A stretch of DNA of 52,225 nucleotides from Chloroflexota bacterium. GTDB lineage: Bacteria > Chloroflexota > Dormibacteria > CF-121. Location of the stretch: NCBI GenBank assembly GCA_005881425.1, contig VBIC01000085.1:1-52225 (forward strand), in the 5' to 3' direction. Position 1 is the first letter of the stretch; each line of letters starts with the position of its first letter. The notes under the pieces were generated by a model. It did no database searches. It worked only from the letters and a program-made list of their open reading frames with translations, and had not been told where the DNA came from. Shown here in pieces: positions 1 through 7,864 of the stretch. The translations under genes and the position numbers were made by a program.

Positions 1-1860
1 AGACTCGGCGCGGACGTGCGGTCGACCTCGAGTATCCGGAGCTGAAACTCCTGCCGGATCTGCTTACGGCCAGGGAGGCGATCCTGGACGGCGAGATCGT
101 GGCCATGGACGCGCAGGGGCGCCCGTCCTTTCAGCTGCTTCAGAACCGGGCCAACCAGGCCGTAAGACTCCAGTACGTGGTCTTCGACGTGGTCTACGCC
201 GACGGCCAGCGCCTTTTCAAGGTTCCCCTCGAGGATCGAAAGCGCCTGCTCCAGGACATGCTGCGACCCTCGGCATTGGTCCGTTACTCCGAGCACGTCA
301 TCGGCCAGGGAAAGGCTTTCTACTCGGCGGCTCGAAGCAATCAGCTGGAGGGCATCGTGGCCAAGCTGCGCCAGAGTCCCTACCTTCCCGGCGTGCGCAG
401 CAGCAGCTGGCTGAAGATCAAGGCGGTCAAACAGCAGGAGGTCGTGATCGGAGGCTTCACGGCACCGCGCAACAGCCGCAAGCACTTCGGGGCGCTACTG
501 GTGGGCGTCTACGACGACGGCAAGCTGGTCTACACGGGCCACACCGGCGGCGGCTTCGACGAGAGGACGCTGGTCCAGGTGGCCCGCCGGCTCGAGCCGC
601 TGCGAATCAAGGAATCCCCCTTCAGCGGCACGCCTCCCCGGACGAACGAGAAGCCGACCTGGACCAAGCCTCAGCTGGTGGCCGAGGTGAAGTTCGCGGA
701 GTGGACCAAGGACGGCGTCATGCGCATGCCGGTCTTCCTGGGGATGCGCGACGACGTCGATCCCCGGTCGGTCTCGCGGGAGCGGGCCAAGGACGCGGAT
801 CGCAGCCGTGAGGAAGCGCTGAAGGCGTCCTCCGGGCGGCGAAGGTCCGAGCGCGACGCCCCTCCGAGGGGGAGGGAGACGTCTGAAGTCTCGGCGTTGA
901 GCCGGGCGGCGGCGCGGATCGGCAAGGGCGGCCGGATCCAGGGGGCGAGTCAGGACGAGCTGGCCGCCCTGGATCGCCTGGGCGAGAAGGGAGACTGGCA
1001 GGTCGCGGGCCGGACGGTCCACCTGACGAACCTGGACAAAGTCCTCTTCCCCGAAGACCGCCTGACCAAGCGGGACCTGGTCCGCTACTACGTGGAGATC
1101 GCTCCTGTCCTGATCCCCCACTACCGCAACCGGCCGCTCTCGATGAACCCGCATCCCGATGGGATCCATGGCAAGAGCTTCTGGCAGAAGGACAAGCCGG
1201 CCTACGCGCCCGACTGGATTCCCACCTTTCGCTACCGCGATCAGAAGAATGAGAAGGACTGGATCCTGGTCGACGAAACGGCCACCCTCGCCTGGCTGGC
1301 AAACCATGCGGTGATAGACATGCACCCCTGGTACTCACGGGTCGACAAGCCCGAGTATCCGGACTGGGCCGTCATCGACCTCGACCCGGCTGAGGGCGCA
1401 CGCTTCGAGGAGGTGGTCGAGCTGGCCCGGGTGGTGAAGAGCGCGCCTGAAGCTGAAGGCCGTGCTCAAGACCACCGGCCAGAGCGGCCTTCACATCTAC
1501 ATTCCGATCGAACGCCGCTACACACACGAGCAGAGCCGCGGGTTCGTCGAGGCGCTGGCGCGCACGATCGCCCGCCTCATGCCGGAGCGGGTCACCGAGG
1601 ACTGGCAGGTCAGCCGCCGCACCGGCAAGATCCGGATCGATTACACGCAGAACGTCATCAACAAGACCCTGGCCGGGCCGTACAGCGCCCGCCCCGTGCC
1701 CGGCGCGCCCGTCTCCACGCCCATCGGCTGGGCGGAGCTGGACGATCCCGAGCTGCGCCCCAACCGCTGGACGATCCGCAGCATCGGGGAGCGGCTGCAG
1801 GAGGTGGGCGACCTCTTCGAGGAAGCGCTCAGGCTGCACCAGCGCCTGCCCAGGCTGTGA
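1..1860 (+). CDS. ligD: ATP-dependent DNA ligase LigD (ligase then polymerase domain), 5' truncated and frameshifted
   Basis: Repair enzyme of bacterial non-homologous end joining, which seals and fills double-strand breaks together with Ku. The gene enters from the left in frame 3. The nucleotidyltransferase core is recognisable by ILDGEIVAMD near position 90 and by LEGIVAKL and SSSWLKIK at about 345-420; the catalytic-lysine motif lies off the window. The OB domain follows, then an Arg-rich linker (about 770-960), then a primase-like polymerase domain from about 1000 with VIDLDP and, in another frame, SGLHIYIPI. Frame 3 is valid up to the lysine codon at 1437-1439; family sequence resumes in frame 1 from 1441 and ends at TGA 1858-1860. 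This equals one extra base near 1440. The order ligase-polymerase resembles Bacillus LigD and not the mycobacterial order. The shift is either a sequencing error or real inactivation. Confidence 0.88.
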
Positions 1861-2183
1861 CCGCCCGGGGCAGGACGCCCGACGCGCGCCGCCCCACGAT
1901 CGGACAGGCCCAGCGGCTGGTCGATGCCTGGATCCGCGAGCACGGCGGCTACTGGTCCGACCTCTCCCAGTACGTCAGGCTGGTGGAAGAGGTGGGCGAG
2001 CTGGGACGCGAGCTCAATCACCGCCTGGGAGAGAAGCCGCGCCAGGACAAGGACCGGCCCGGATCGCTTACGGATGAGCTCGGTGACGTCTTCTTCATCG
2101 TTCTCCTCCTGGCCAACAGCCTGGGGATCGACCTGGACCAGGCTCTGAAATCCACCCTCGAGAAATACGAGGGGCGCGCCTAG
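1857..2183 (+). CDS. MazG-like nucleotide pyrophosphohydrolase
   Basis: Small (108 aa) all-helical MazG-family protein, expected to hydrolyse (d)NTPs to monophosphates and pyrophosphate as a house-cleaning activity. The family signature is visible: an EEVGEL motif around residues 44-49 and DELGDVFF around 75-82, which supply the acidic Mg-binding residues. The GTG start at 1857 overlaps the ligD stop (GTGA), indicating translational coupling. Because of the ligD frameshift, the MazG frame is continuous with the upstream ligase frame, so an automatic caller would report a false ligase-MazG fusion. The exact nucleotide substrate cannot be read from the sequence. Confidence 0.82.
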   Translation: MTARGRTPDARRPTIGQAQRLVDAWIREHGGYWSDLSQYVRLVEEVGELGRELNHRLGEKPRQDKDRPGSLTDELGDVFFIVLLLANSLGIDLDQALKSTLEKYEGRA

Positions 2184-2398
2184 GCCATCACGCCGACCGA
2201 TTTCACCCATTTTTTCCACAGCACTTTTACACGGCCCGTTAGCGGACAGTGGAAAACACGCGGTACAAATGTTCCGGCTTTACGACTGTGAGTGGGCACG
2301 CGTATTTTATGGGCCTGCCTCCAGGGCAGGCAGTCAGGGAAAGGGTCGCCGATCCGGAGCGCCATCGGGTGAGCACAGGGTGAAAGAAGCACTCCTCC

Positions 2399-2428
2399 TT
2401 GACATGCCCGCGGAGCAGGGGCTAGAAT
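2399..2428 (+). promoter_or_regulatory. Sigma-70-type promoter for the 2579 gene
   Basis: TTGACA at 2399-2404, an 18-nt spacer and TAGAAT at 2423-2428: one of the closest matches to the housekeeping consensus in the window. Transcription would start near 2435, giving a 5' leader of about 145 nt before the ATG at 2579. The rest of the 2184-2578 gap shows no coding sequence that I can support. Confidence 0.75.
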
Positions 2429-2434
2429 CGGTCC

Positions 2435-2578
2435 AGATCAACATCTTGTAGCGGTTTCTGTATCGGGCCCAACATCTAGGGGAGGTAAACGAACCAAGGG
2501 AGCCGGGAAAAGGGGTTTACCGGCGGCGGCAGACGCCGGCCGAGCGACGGGTAGTCGCCTTGCGTCAGGGGGTGACTG
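2435..2578 (+). promoter_or_regulatory. Structured 5' leader with three stem-loops
   Basis: Between the promoter and the ATG at 2579 the transcript can fold into consecutive hairpins: GGTAAAC (2484-2490) with GTTTACC (2515-2521) around a purine-rich loop; CCGGCG with CGCCGG at about 2520-2542 (the first two overlap at one or two bases); and GCGAC with GTCGC around a GGGTA loop at about 2544-2558. I do not recognise it as a known riboswitch class. It could be a cis-regulatory RNA, a short non-coding RNA or an mRNA stability element. Confidence 0.4.
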
Positions 2579-2884
2579 ATGCTCAGAAACACGCTCCGCA
2601 TGATCAACCAGCAGGACCAGTGGTTCAACCAGTTGCGTCGCGAAGAGTCCGCCCGGCGGACGCTGCGTTACTCGCTCTACCAGGCGCTCGAGCAGGTGGA
2701 ACGGTTGCTGGAGACCGACATCATGGAAGTACCGCTCGACATGCAGGCCCGCCTGCGGCAGATCGTGGAGGCCGTGGACCAGCAGCTCGCCTACCGGATG
2801 GACGCGGCGGGATCGAACGCGCTCGACATCCAGGACATCATCTTCGAAGCTCAGGACCGGTTGATCAAACAGATCCGGACCTGA
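2579..2884 (+). CDS. Hypothetical protein, 101 aa, helical
   Basis: I do not recognise this family. The product is 101 aa, charged, cysteine-free and apparently helical, with a central stretch rich in Glu, Gln, Leu and Arg (about residues 30-65) that could form a coiled coil. There is no signal peptide or membrane segment. ATG at 2579 is preceded by a purine-rich GGGGGTGA ribosome site. It is a single gene with its own strong promoter and long leader, followed by a hairpin at 2912-2947. A cytosolic regulatory or adaptor role is only a guess. Confidence 0.65.
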   Translation: MLRNTLRMINQQDQWFNQLRREESARRTLRYSLYQALEQVERLLETDIMEVPLDMQARLRQIVEAVDQQLAYRMDAAGSNALDIQDIIFEAQDRLIKQIRT

Positions 2885-2911
2885 AGACCGCAGTCGAACG
2901 CCTCGCCTCCT

Positions 2912-2947
2912 GCGGAAACGCTCGGGAGCAATCCCGGGCGTTTCTGC
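2912..2947 (+). terminator. 16-bp stem-loop, terminator-like
   Basis: All 16 positions of 2912-2927 pair with 2932-2947 (two G-U wobbles) around a GCAA loop. It lies 27 nt after the stop of the 101-aa gene and ends 4 nt before the ATG at 2952. No U-run follows on either strand, so it is not a textbook intrinsic terminator. It could be a terminator or processing element, or it could occlude the start of the next gene. Confidence 0.5.
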
Positions 2948-2951
2948 GTTA

Positions 2952-3356
2952 ATGTCTGACCACACGATGCCCGACCGCCTCGAGACCTGGGACCTCTGGA
3001 TGCCCGGCCCCGGAGCCACCGGACTGTCCTTCGCCCGCTCGCGGATCAACGCCGAGGACGCCGTCGAACGCCTGCTGGTCCACGCCGCGCCCACGGTTCT
3101 GAACGTAACCGTCTCCAACGCCCAGGGAGAGGTCGTCGCAGCCGGCGTCGACCTGAAACGCGGCCAGCCGGGACCGATCAGCTATCTCCGGCGGCAGGGG
3201 CGGGCGATCAGTCTTGAGGACGGCTGGCCGACGCCGCAGGACATCGGCCTGGTGGTGCTCCTCCCGGGTGGAGAGGCCGGCATCCTCAAGGCCTGGTGGC
3301 ACGCGCCCGACCATTCGGAGTGGCGCTGGCGGGTGGAGTTCTACAACCACCGCTGA
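2952..3356 (+). CDS. Hypothetical protein, 134 aa
   Basis: No family recognised. A soluble 134-aa protein without cysteines or membrane segments and with several tryptophans, five of them in the last 30 residues around AWWHAP and EWRWRVEFY. The middle (ATVLNVTVSN-like, about residues 45-70) looks like beta strands. ATG 2952 follows a long hairpin by 4 nt and has no visible Shine-Dalgarno sequence, so expression may depend on the upstream structure. It converges with the AAA+ ATPase gene, leaving 21 nt between stops. Confidence 0.6.
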   Translation: MSDHTMPDRLETWDLWMPGPGATGLSFARSRINAEDAVERLLVHAAPTVLNVTVSNAQGEVVAAGVDLKRGQPGPISYLRRQGRAISLEDGWPTPQDIGLVVLLPGGEAGILKAWWHAPDHSEWRWRVEFYNHR

Positions 3357-3377
3357 CCGGCGGCCGCGCGGCTCCGT

Positions 3378-4811
3378 TCAGGCCATGACGAAGTAGGAGC
3401 GGCAGGCCAGGTCGATCAGGTCCTTCTCCAGCAGCGGCGGCCGCTGCAGGAAGTAGGCAGCCTCGTCCAGCTGCTGCAGGATGTCGCGGGGCTGGCAGCC
3501 GCGGAAGGGGCGCTTGAACGGCTTGTAGTAGCGGTCGACCACGTAGTTGTAGCCGGCCTCGCTGAAGACGATCTCCGCCTCGCGGCAGGCGCGCTCGAAG
3601 ATGTGCCGGAACTCCTCGGGGGAGGGGTCGGCGACGTGGATCTTGTACCGGACCCGGCGAAGGAAGGCCTCGTCCACGAGGTCGGCGGGCTCCAGGTTGG
3701 TGCTGAAGACCACCATCGCCTCGAAGGGGGCGGCGACCGCCATGCCTGCGCCCGACAGGTTCAGGTAGTCGACCCGCCGCTCCAGCGCCACGATCAGCCG
3801 GTTGAGGAGGGAGCGAGGCGGCACGTCCTGCCTCCCGAAGTCGTCGAGCAGGAAGATCCCACCGTTGGCCTTGAGGTGGACTGGCGCCTCGTAGTAGCGC
3901 ATCAGGGCGTCGAAGGAGGGCGAGAGCTGGGGCAGCGTCAGCTCGCCCCCCACCTTGACGAAGGGTCGCTTGACCAGCACCCACCGGGTGTCCAGCTGAG
4001 GCGGCATCTCCCGCTTGATCTCCACGTGGTGGAGGGGGTCGAACATGCGCATGATCTGGCCCTCGATGTCCATCGCGTAGGGGATGAATATGGGTGCGCC
4101 GAGCAGGTCGGCGCAGGCCTCGGCGATGCTCGTCTTGCCGTTCCCCGGAGCGCCGTAGAGAAAGAGCGGCGCCCGGGCGTTGATGGGAGGCCCCAGCTGG
4201 ACCAGCAGGTCAGGGCTGAGGGTCAGGTGCTGGAGCGCCCGAGTCAGCCAGGCGGCGGTAACGTCCACCTGGCTGATCTGGGTCCGGACCGACTCCTCGT
4301 ACTGGACAAAGGTCACCGGGGCAGGCCCCACGTAGTGGTCGCGGGTCAGGATGTCGCGGGCCCGACCCCGGCCGGGATCGGTGATCAGGTAGCCGAGCGA
4401 TTCCCCGAACTCGCCTCCGTTGGCCGCCCCGCCCATCCGGCCGATGGTCTGCGCCCAGCCCTGCTCCACCAGGCTCTGGATGGCGGGGACGACGGTGGCG
4501 TAGGGAAGCTTGACCATCACCCCCCAGTCCTTGGCCGAGACCGGAGACTTGAAGTAGAGGTGCTTGAGCAGGAGGTCGGCCAGGCGGGTGACGGGCAGCC
4601 CGCAGTCCTCGACCCGGGCAGGCGCCGTGGGGAAGAAGGCAGGCGCGGCGGGGTCCGGCGGCGGCTGGACCGCGAAGGGCTGCGCCTGCCCGACCGGCAT
4701 GTCGGGCCGGTTGATCACAGTTAGGAGCAACCCGCGGCGCTTCGCCTTTCTTGCTTTTGGCCGGCCGGGATCAGGCGGGGGGCCTGAAATACCGTTCGAC
4801 CGAGAGCCCAT
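3378..4811 (-). CDS. AAA+ ATPase with N-terminal winged-helix-like region
   Basis: Protein of 477 aa. Walker A is GAPGNGKT at residues 220-227, Walker B is GIFLLDDFG near 318-325, and sensor-like VFSTNLEP with a following RRVRYKI segment suits a MoxR/AAA+ type remodelling ATPase. Residues about 73-145 look like a winged helix (LLLKHLYFKSPVSAKDWG), and the first 60 residues are Pro/Arg-rich and probably disordered. Start is ATG 4811, overlapping the membrane-protein gene upstream by 41 nt; a later start such as Met38 is possible. Related ATPases are annotated near type IV pilus or secretion genes, but none occurs here and the partner is unknown. Confidence 0.7.
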   Translation of the reverse strand: MGSRSNGISGPPPDPGRPKARKAKRRGLLLTVINRPDMPVGQAQPFAVQPPPDPAAPAFFPTAPARVEDCGLPVTRLADLLLKHLYFKSPVSAKDWGVMVKLPYATVVPAIQSLVEQGWAQTIGRMGGAANGGEFGESLGYLITDPGRGRARDILTRDHYVGPAPVTFVQYEESVRTQISQVDVTAAWLTRALQHLTLSPDLLVQLGPPINARAPLFLYGAPGNGKTSIAEACADLLGAPIFIPYAMDIEGQIMRMFDPLHHVEIKREMPPQLDTRWVLVKRPFVKVGGELTLPQLSPSFDALMRYYEAPVHLKANGGIFLLDDFGRQDVPPRSLLNRLIVALERRVDYLNLSGAGMAVAAPFEAMVVFSTNLEPADLVDEAFLRRVRYKIHVADPSPEEFRHIFERACREAEIVFSEAGYNYVVDRYYKPFKRPFRGCQPRDILQQLDEAAYFLQRPPLLEKDLIDLACRSYFVMA

Positions 4812-5454
4812 GGCGCGCCATCTCCGCCTGGGCCAGGCGCTCGAACCGCCGAGCGTACCAGTCCTCTGCCGGGTTGCGCGAATAGCGGAGCAGGTCCTGG
4901 TAGGGCAGGGTGTAGATGGCCCGCCCGGCCAGGATCTCCAGCATCTGGGGGCTCAGCTCCGGCCGCTCCAGCGCCCGGCGGATGGTGAGGTGAACGCCGC
5001 GCATGTCTGAGATCAGGCGAAGCCGGCGGGGCAGGTAGACCAGGGCCAGGAAGGCGATGGGAACGGCGGCCGTCAGGACGCCCAGGAGTAGCCCCACCAT
5101 GTGGATGGCCTGGTAACCCGCCTCCCCGGAGGCGATCAGCGGGTCTCCCGAATGGAGCTTGAGCGCGTTGGCGGTCTGCCTGAGGAAGTCCGATAGATAG
5201 GGGACGCCGGGCGGCACCGCCGACTGGAACGTCTGGATCCAGCCGTCGAAGGTGCGGCCGGCACCGATCACGCCGGTTGCGATCACATCGAGGCGGGTGA
5301 AGAGGCGCTCGACCAGGTGCCCGGCTCCGACCCAGAGGGCGGTCCAGGCCAGCGCCAGCAGGTCGGCCAGCATCCAGGCGATCCGGCGGCCGTAGTAGCG
5401 CGCGGCGGGGCTAGGCGGGGAGGTCGAGCGCCTCCAGGTAGGTGACGACCTCAC
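4771..5454 (-). CDS. Hypothetical membrane protein
   Basis: No family recognised. There are two clear hydrophobic segments: about residues 28-46 (LADLLALAWTALWVGAG) and about 118-141 (GLLLGVLTAAVPIAFLALVYL). An extracytoplasmic loop of about 70 residues lies between them, and a charged C-terminal cytoplasmic part of about 85 residues follows. The longest frame overlaps ispH by 44 nt. ATG at 5373 (Met28) would remove the overlap but also most of the basic residues before the first helix, so the start is uncertain. It sits between ispH and the AAA+ ATPase and overlaps both, suggesting that the ATPase acts with this membrane protein. Confidence 0.6.
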   Translation of the reverse strand: MRSSPTWRRSTSPPSPAARYYGRRIAWMLADLLALAWTALWVGAGHLVERLFTRLDVIATGVIGAGRTFDGWIQTFQSAVPPGVPYLSDFLRQTANALKLHSGDPLIASGEAGYQAIHMVGLLLGVLTAAVPIAFLALVYLPRRLRLISDMRGVHLTIRRALERPELSPQMLEILAGRAIYTLPYQDLLRYSRNPAEDWYARRFERLAQAEMARHGLSVERYFRPPA

Positions 5455-6283
5455 GGGTCAACTGGGTCGGCGTCGATGCGCCGGAGGTCACCCCCACCCG
5501 CTTCTTGCCGGAGAGCCATTCCAGCTTGATGTCCTTTACCGTGTCGACCAGGTAGGCGGGCTTGTGGCCCAGCTCCTGGACGACCTGCACCAGGCGCCGC
5601 GAGTTGGAGCTTCGGTCGCTCCCCACGACGATGACCAGGTCGCACTCGCGAGCCGCCTCGACGGCCGCCTCCTGGCGATCCTGGGTGGCGCGACAGATCT
5701 CGTTGTAGGCCTCGGCCTGCGGGTATTTCTCGCGCACCCGCTTGATCATGGCGGCGGTGTCCCAGATGCTCAGCGTGGTCTGGCAGGTGACCGCGATCCT
5801 TTCGTTTTTGACCTCGAGCTGGTCGACGTCCTGCGGGTCCTGGACCAGGTGCACCCTTCCAGGCGCCTCGCCCATCACGCCCTCGGGCTCGGGATGCCCC
5901 CGGCGGCCGATGTAAACGATGTCGTAGCCGCGCTCGGCCAGGTCTTTGACCAGCTCGTGGGTGACGATCACGTCCGAGCAGGTGGCGTCGACCAGGCTGA
6001 GGCCCTTGGCCGCGGCACGCTCCTTGACCGCAGGTGAGACCCCGTGGGCCGTGAAGATGACCGTGCCCTCGGGCACGCGCTCCAGTCCCTCGAGCCGGTT
6101 GTCGGAGTCGACCAGCTCGATCCCGTGGCGTGACAGCTCGTCGGTGACATGAGTGTTGTGGACCAGGTAACCGAGCATGGTGATGGGCGCGCCGGGCCGC
6201 TCCTTGGCGGTCTGCTTGGCGGCCCGGATGGCCTCCACCACCCCGTGACAGTAACCCCGAGGCGTGATCTTCAGCACGTCCAT
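5411..6283 (-). CDS. ispH: 4-hydroxy-3-methylbut-2-enyl diphosphate reductase
   Basis: Last enzyme of the MEP isoprenoid pathway: it reduces HMBPP to IPP and DMAPP with a [4Fe-4S] cluster. At 290 aa it has the normal core length. The three cluster cysteines are Cys12 (GYCHGV), Cys102 (DATCSD) and Cys197 (EICRATQDRQ). Other conserved motifs are VHN, TAHGVS, GHPEPEG, SSNSRRL and GASTP. The ATG at 6283 lies 6 nt after a TAGACT -10 box with no Shine-Dalgarno sequence, so the mRNA is probably leaderless. It is first in a unit with the membrane protein and AAA+ ATPase downstream. Confidence 0.96.
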   Translation of the reverse strand: MDVLKITPRGYCHGVVEAIRAAKQTAKERPGAPITMLGYLVHNTHVTDELSRHGIELVDSDNRLEGLERVPEGTVIFTAHGVSPAVKERAAAKGLSLVDATCSDVIVTHELVKDLAERGYDIVYIGRRGHPEPEGVMGEAPGRVHLVQDPQDVDQLEVKNERIAVTCQTTLSIWDTAAMIKRVREKYPQAEAYNEICRATQDRQEAAVEAARECDLVIVVGSDRSSNSRRLVQVVQELGHKPAYLVDTVKDIKLEWLSGKKRVGVTSGASTPTQLTREVVTYLEALDLPA

Positions 6284-6289
6284 GGTTTG

Positions 6290-6295
6290 AGTCTA
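6290..6295 (-). promoter_or_regulatory. -10 box of leaderless ispH transcript
   Basis: On the minus strand, TAGACT is followed by 6 nt (CAAACC) and then ATG of ispH. The start codon would coincide with, or lie within 1-2 nt of, the transcription start. No convincing -35 box is visible. Confidence 0.55.
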
Positions 6296-6479
6296 CCCAG
6301 GGCCGTGCTCTCCGATCCCAGGGGCCGTTACAGAGTCGTGACGTTTGCGGGCGGCCTGGGTGGACGAGGCGGGCGGGTCGGCTCCGGCGTCGGCGGGCTG
6401 GGCGGCGCCTGGGTTCCCGGGACCGGCTGCGGCGGGTCCGGGTCCGGTCGCTGGGCGGGGGCTGCGTCCGTGTCCGCTC

Positions 6480-6671
6480 CTACCCGATGTCGATCGGCCC
6501 GCTCTGCACCACCAGGATGTGCAGAAAGGCCAGGATGCTGAGGATCGCCAGGATGCTGAGGAAGCCGCCCACCACGTAGGATGCCAGGCGATGGCGGGTG
6601 AAGACCGCCAGGCCGAGCAGCAGCAGGACGATGGCGACCAGGATGTTCGAGAAATTGACGCTTACCCTCAT
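6480..6671 (-). CDS. Small membrane protein, 63 aa, two transmembrane helices
   Basis: Sixty-three residues with two hydrophobic helices (about 9-24 and 33-54) separated by a short basic turn (TRHRLASY). A good ribosome site (GGGAGGTGAG) lies 5 nt before ATG 6671. The gene is 35 nt downstream of the metB-like gene and probably its operon tail. Function is unknown. After the stop, a -1 frame stays open to TAA 6328-6330 and encodes a strongly Pro-rich tail, so the annotated end could be premature. Otherwise the 184 nt up to the ispH promoter hold nothing that I recognise. Confidence 0.65.
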   Translation of the reverse strand: MRVSVNFSNILVAIVLLLLGLAVFTRHRLASYVVGGFLSILAILSILAFLHILVVQSGPIDIG

Positions 6672-6706
6672 GAACTCACCTCCCGCCCCCTACCATGGAT
6701 CGAGCT

Positions 6707-7864
6707 TCAGTCTTCCAGCAGCGCCCGGTCAAGGTCCGAGATCAGGTCCTGGACGTCTTCCAGGCCCACGGAGAGCCGGATCAGCCCCTCCGGCACTCCG
6801 TGCTTGCGGCGAACGGGCTCCGGGATGGAGGCATGGGTCATCACCGCGGGGACCTCGACCAGGGATTCGACCCCGCCCAGGCTCTCGGCCAGGGTGAAGA
6901 TCCGCAGCCGCTCTACGGCGCGGCGGGCGGCGCTGAGGCCGCCCTGGAGCTCGAACGAGACCATGCCCCCGAAGCCCTGCATCTGGCGCCGCGCCAGCGC
7001 ATGCTGCGGGTGGCCGGCAAGGCCGGGGTAGTAGACCCGCTGCACCCGGGCGTGGCCCTCGAGGAAGCGGGCCACCGCGACCGCATTGCGCTCGTGCTCG
7101 CGCATGCGTACCGCCAGCGTCTTCAGTCCACGAAGCACGAGCCAGGCATCCATGGGACCGGGGACGCCGCCCACCGCGTTCTGCAGGTATGCCAGCCGCT
7201 CGCGCAGGTCCTCCCGATCGACCACCAGCACGCCGCTGATGGTGTCGCTGTGGCCGCCGAGGTACTTGGTCGCGCTGTGCACCACGATGTCGGCGCCCAG
7301 CGCCAGCGGGCGCTGGAAGAGGGGACTCATGAAGGTGTTGTCCACGACTACGAGGGCGCCGTGAGCGTGCGCGATGGCGCTGACGGCGCCGACGTCCACC
7401 AGCTTCAGCCGTGGGTTGGTGGGAGTCTCGATCCAGACCATCCGGGTCTGCGGCGTCCAGGCCGCCTCCACCGCTTCAGGCAGGGTGGCGTCCACGAAGC
7501 TGAAGGTGAGACCCATCGGCTCGAGCACCTGCTTGAAGAGTCGATAGGTTCCCCCGTAGAGGTCGTCCACGGCGATGGTGTCGTCGGTGGGTCCCAGCAG
7601 CCGCATGATGGTCGCCTCGGCCGCCATGCCCGAGGCGAAGGCCAGGCCGTAGCGCCCGCCTTCGAGCGAGGCGATGCAGGTCTCCAGCGCGGTCCGGGTC
7701 GGGTTGCCGGTCCGGGAGTACTCGTAGCCGCGGTGCTTGCCCAGCTGCGGTTGGGCGTAGGTGGAGGTCTGGAAGATGGGAACCACGACCGCCCCGGTCG
7801 ACGGCTCCGGCTCCTGGCCGGCGTGAATGGCCCGGGTGGCGAAGCCATGATCGGACTCGGTCAC
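6707..7864 (-). CDS. metB: Cystathionine gamma-synthase/gamma-lyase (Cys/Met metabolism PLP enzyme)
   Basis: PLP-dependent trans-sulfuration enzyme of 385 aa, the usual family length. The PLP lysine is Lys200 in HSATKYLGGHSD. The cofactor region SGMAAEATI, the YSRTGNPTR substrate loop and ETPTNP are all intact. Start is GTG 7864, overlapping the stop of the cystathionine beta-synthase gene (GTGA). Being coupled to CBS favours reverse trans-sulfuration (cystathionine to cysteine, gamma-lyase) over methionine synthesis; sequence alone does not separate synthase from lyase, so the symbol is a family label. Confidence 0.9.
   Translation of the reverse strand: MTESDHGFATRAIHAGQEPEPSTGAVVVPIFQTSTYAQPQLGKHRGYEYSRTGNPTRTALETCIASLEGGRYGLAFASGMAAEATIMRLLGPTDDTIAVDDLYGGTYRLFKQVLEPMGLTFSFVDATLPEAVEAAWTPQTRMVWIETPTNPRLKLVDVGAVSAIAHAHGALVVVDNTFMSPLFQRPLALGADIVVHSATKYLGGHSDTISGVLVVDREDLRERLAYLQNAVGGVPGPMDAWLVLRGLKTLAVRMREHERNAVAVARFLEGHARVQRVYYPGLAGHPQHALARRQMQGFGGMVSFELQGGLSAARRAVERLRIFTLAESLGGVESLVEVPAVMTHASIPEPVRRKHGVPEGLIRLSVGLEDVQDLISDLDRALLED

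Noticed and set aside
99-2183. A single 694-aa ligase-MazG fusion protein.
   Set aside because: Residues between about 1440 and 1857 in that frame are non-homologous Arg/Pro-rich sequence, while the true polymerase domain lies in the next frame.
2269-2451. A 60-codon frame upstream of the 2579 gene.
   Set aside because: It overlaps the TTGACA/TAGAAT promoter, lacks a ribosome site and has no protein-like composition.
3603-4724. A 373-aa open frame on the plus strand opposite the AAA+ ATPase gene.
   Set aside because: It is a shadow of GC-rich coding sequence; it has no family motif or ribosome site, whereas the minus strand has Walker A and B motifs.
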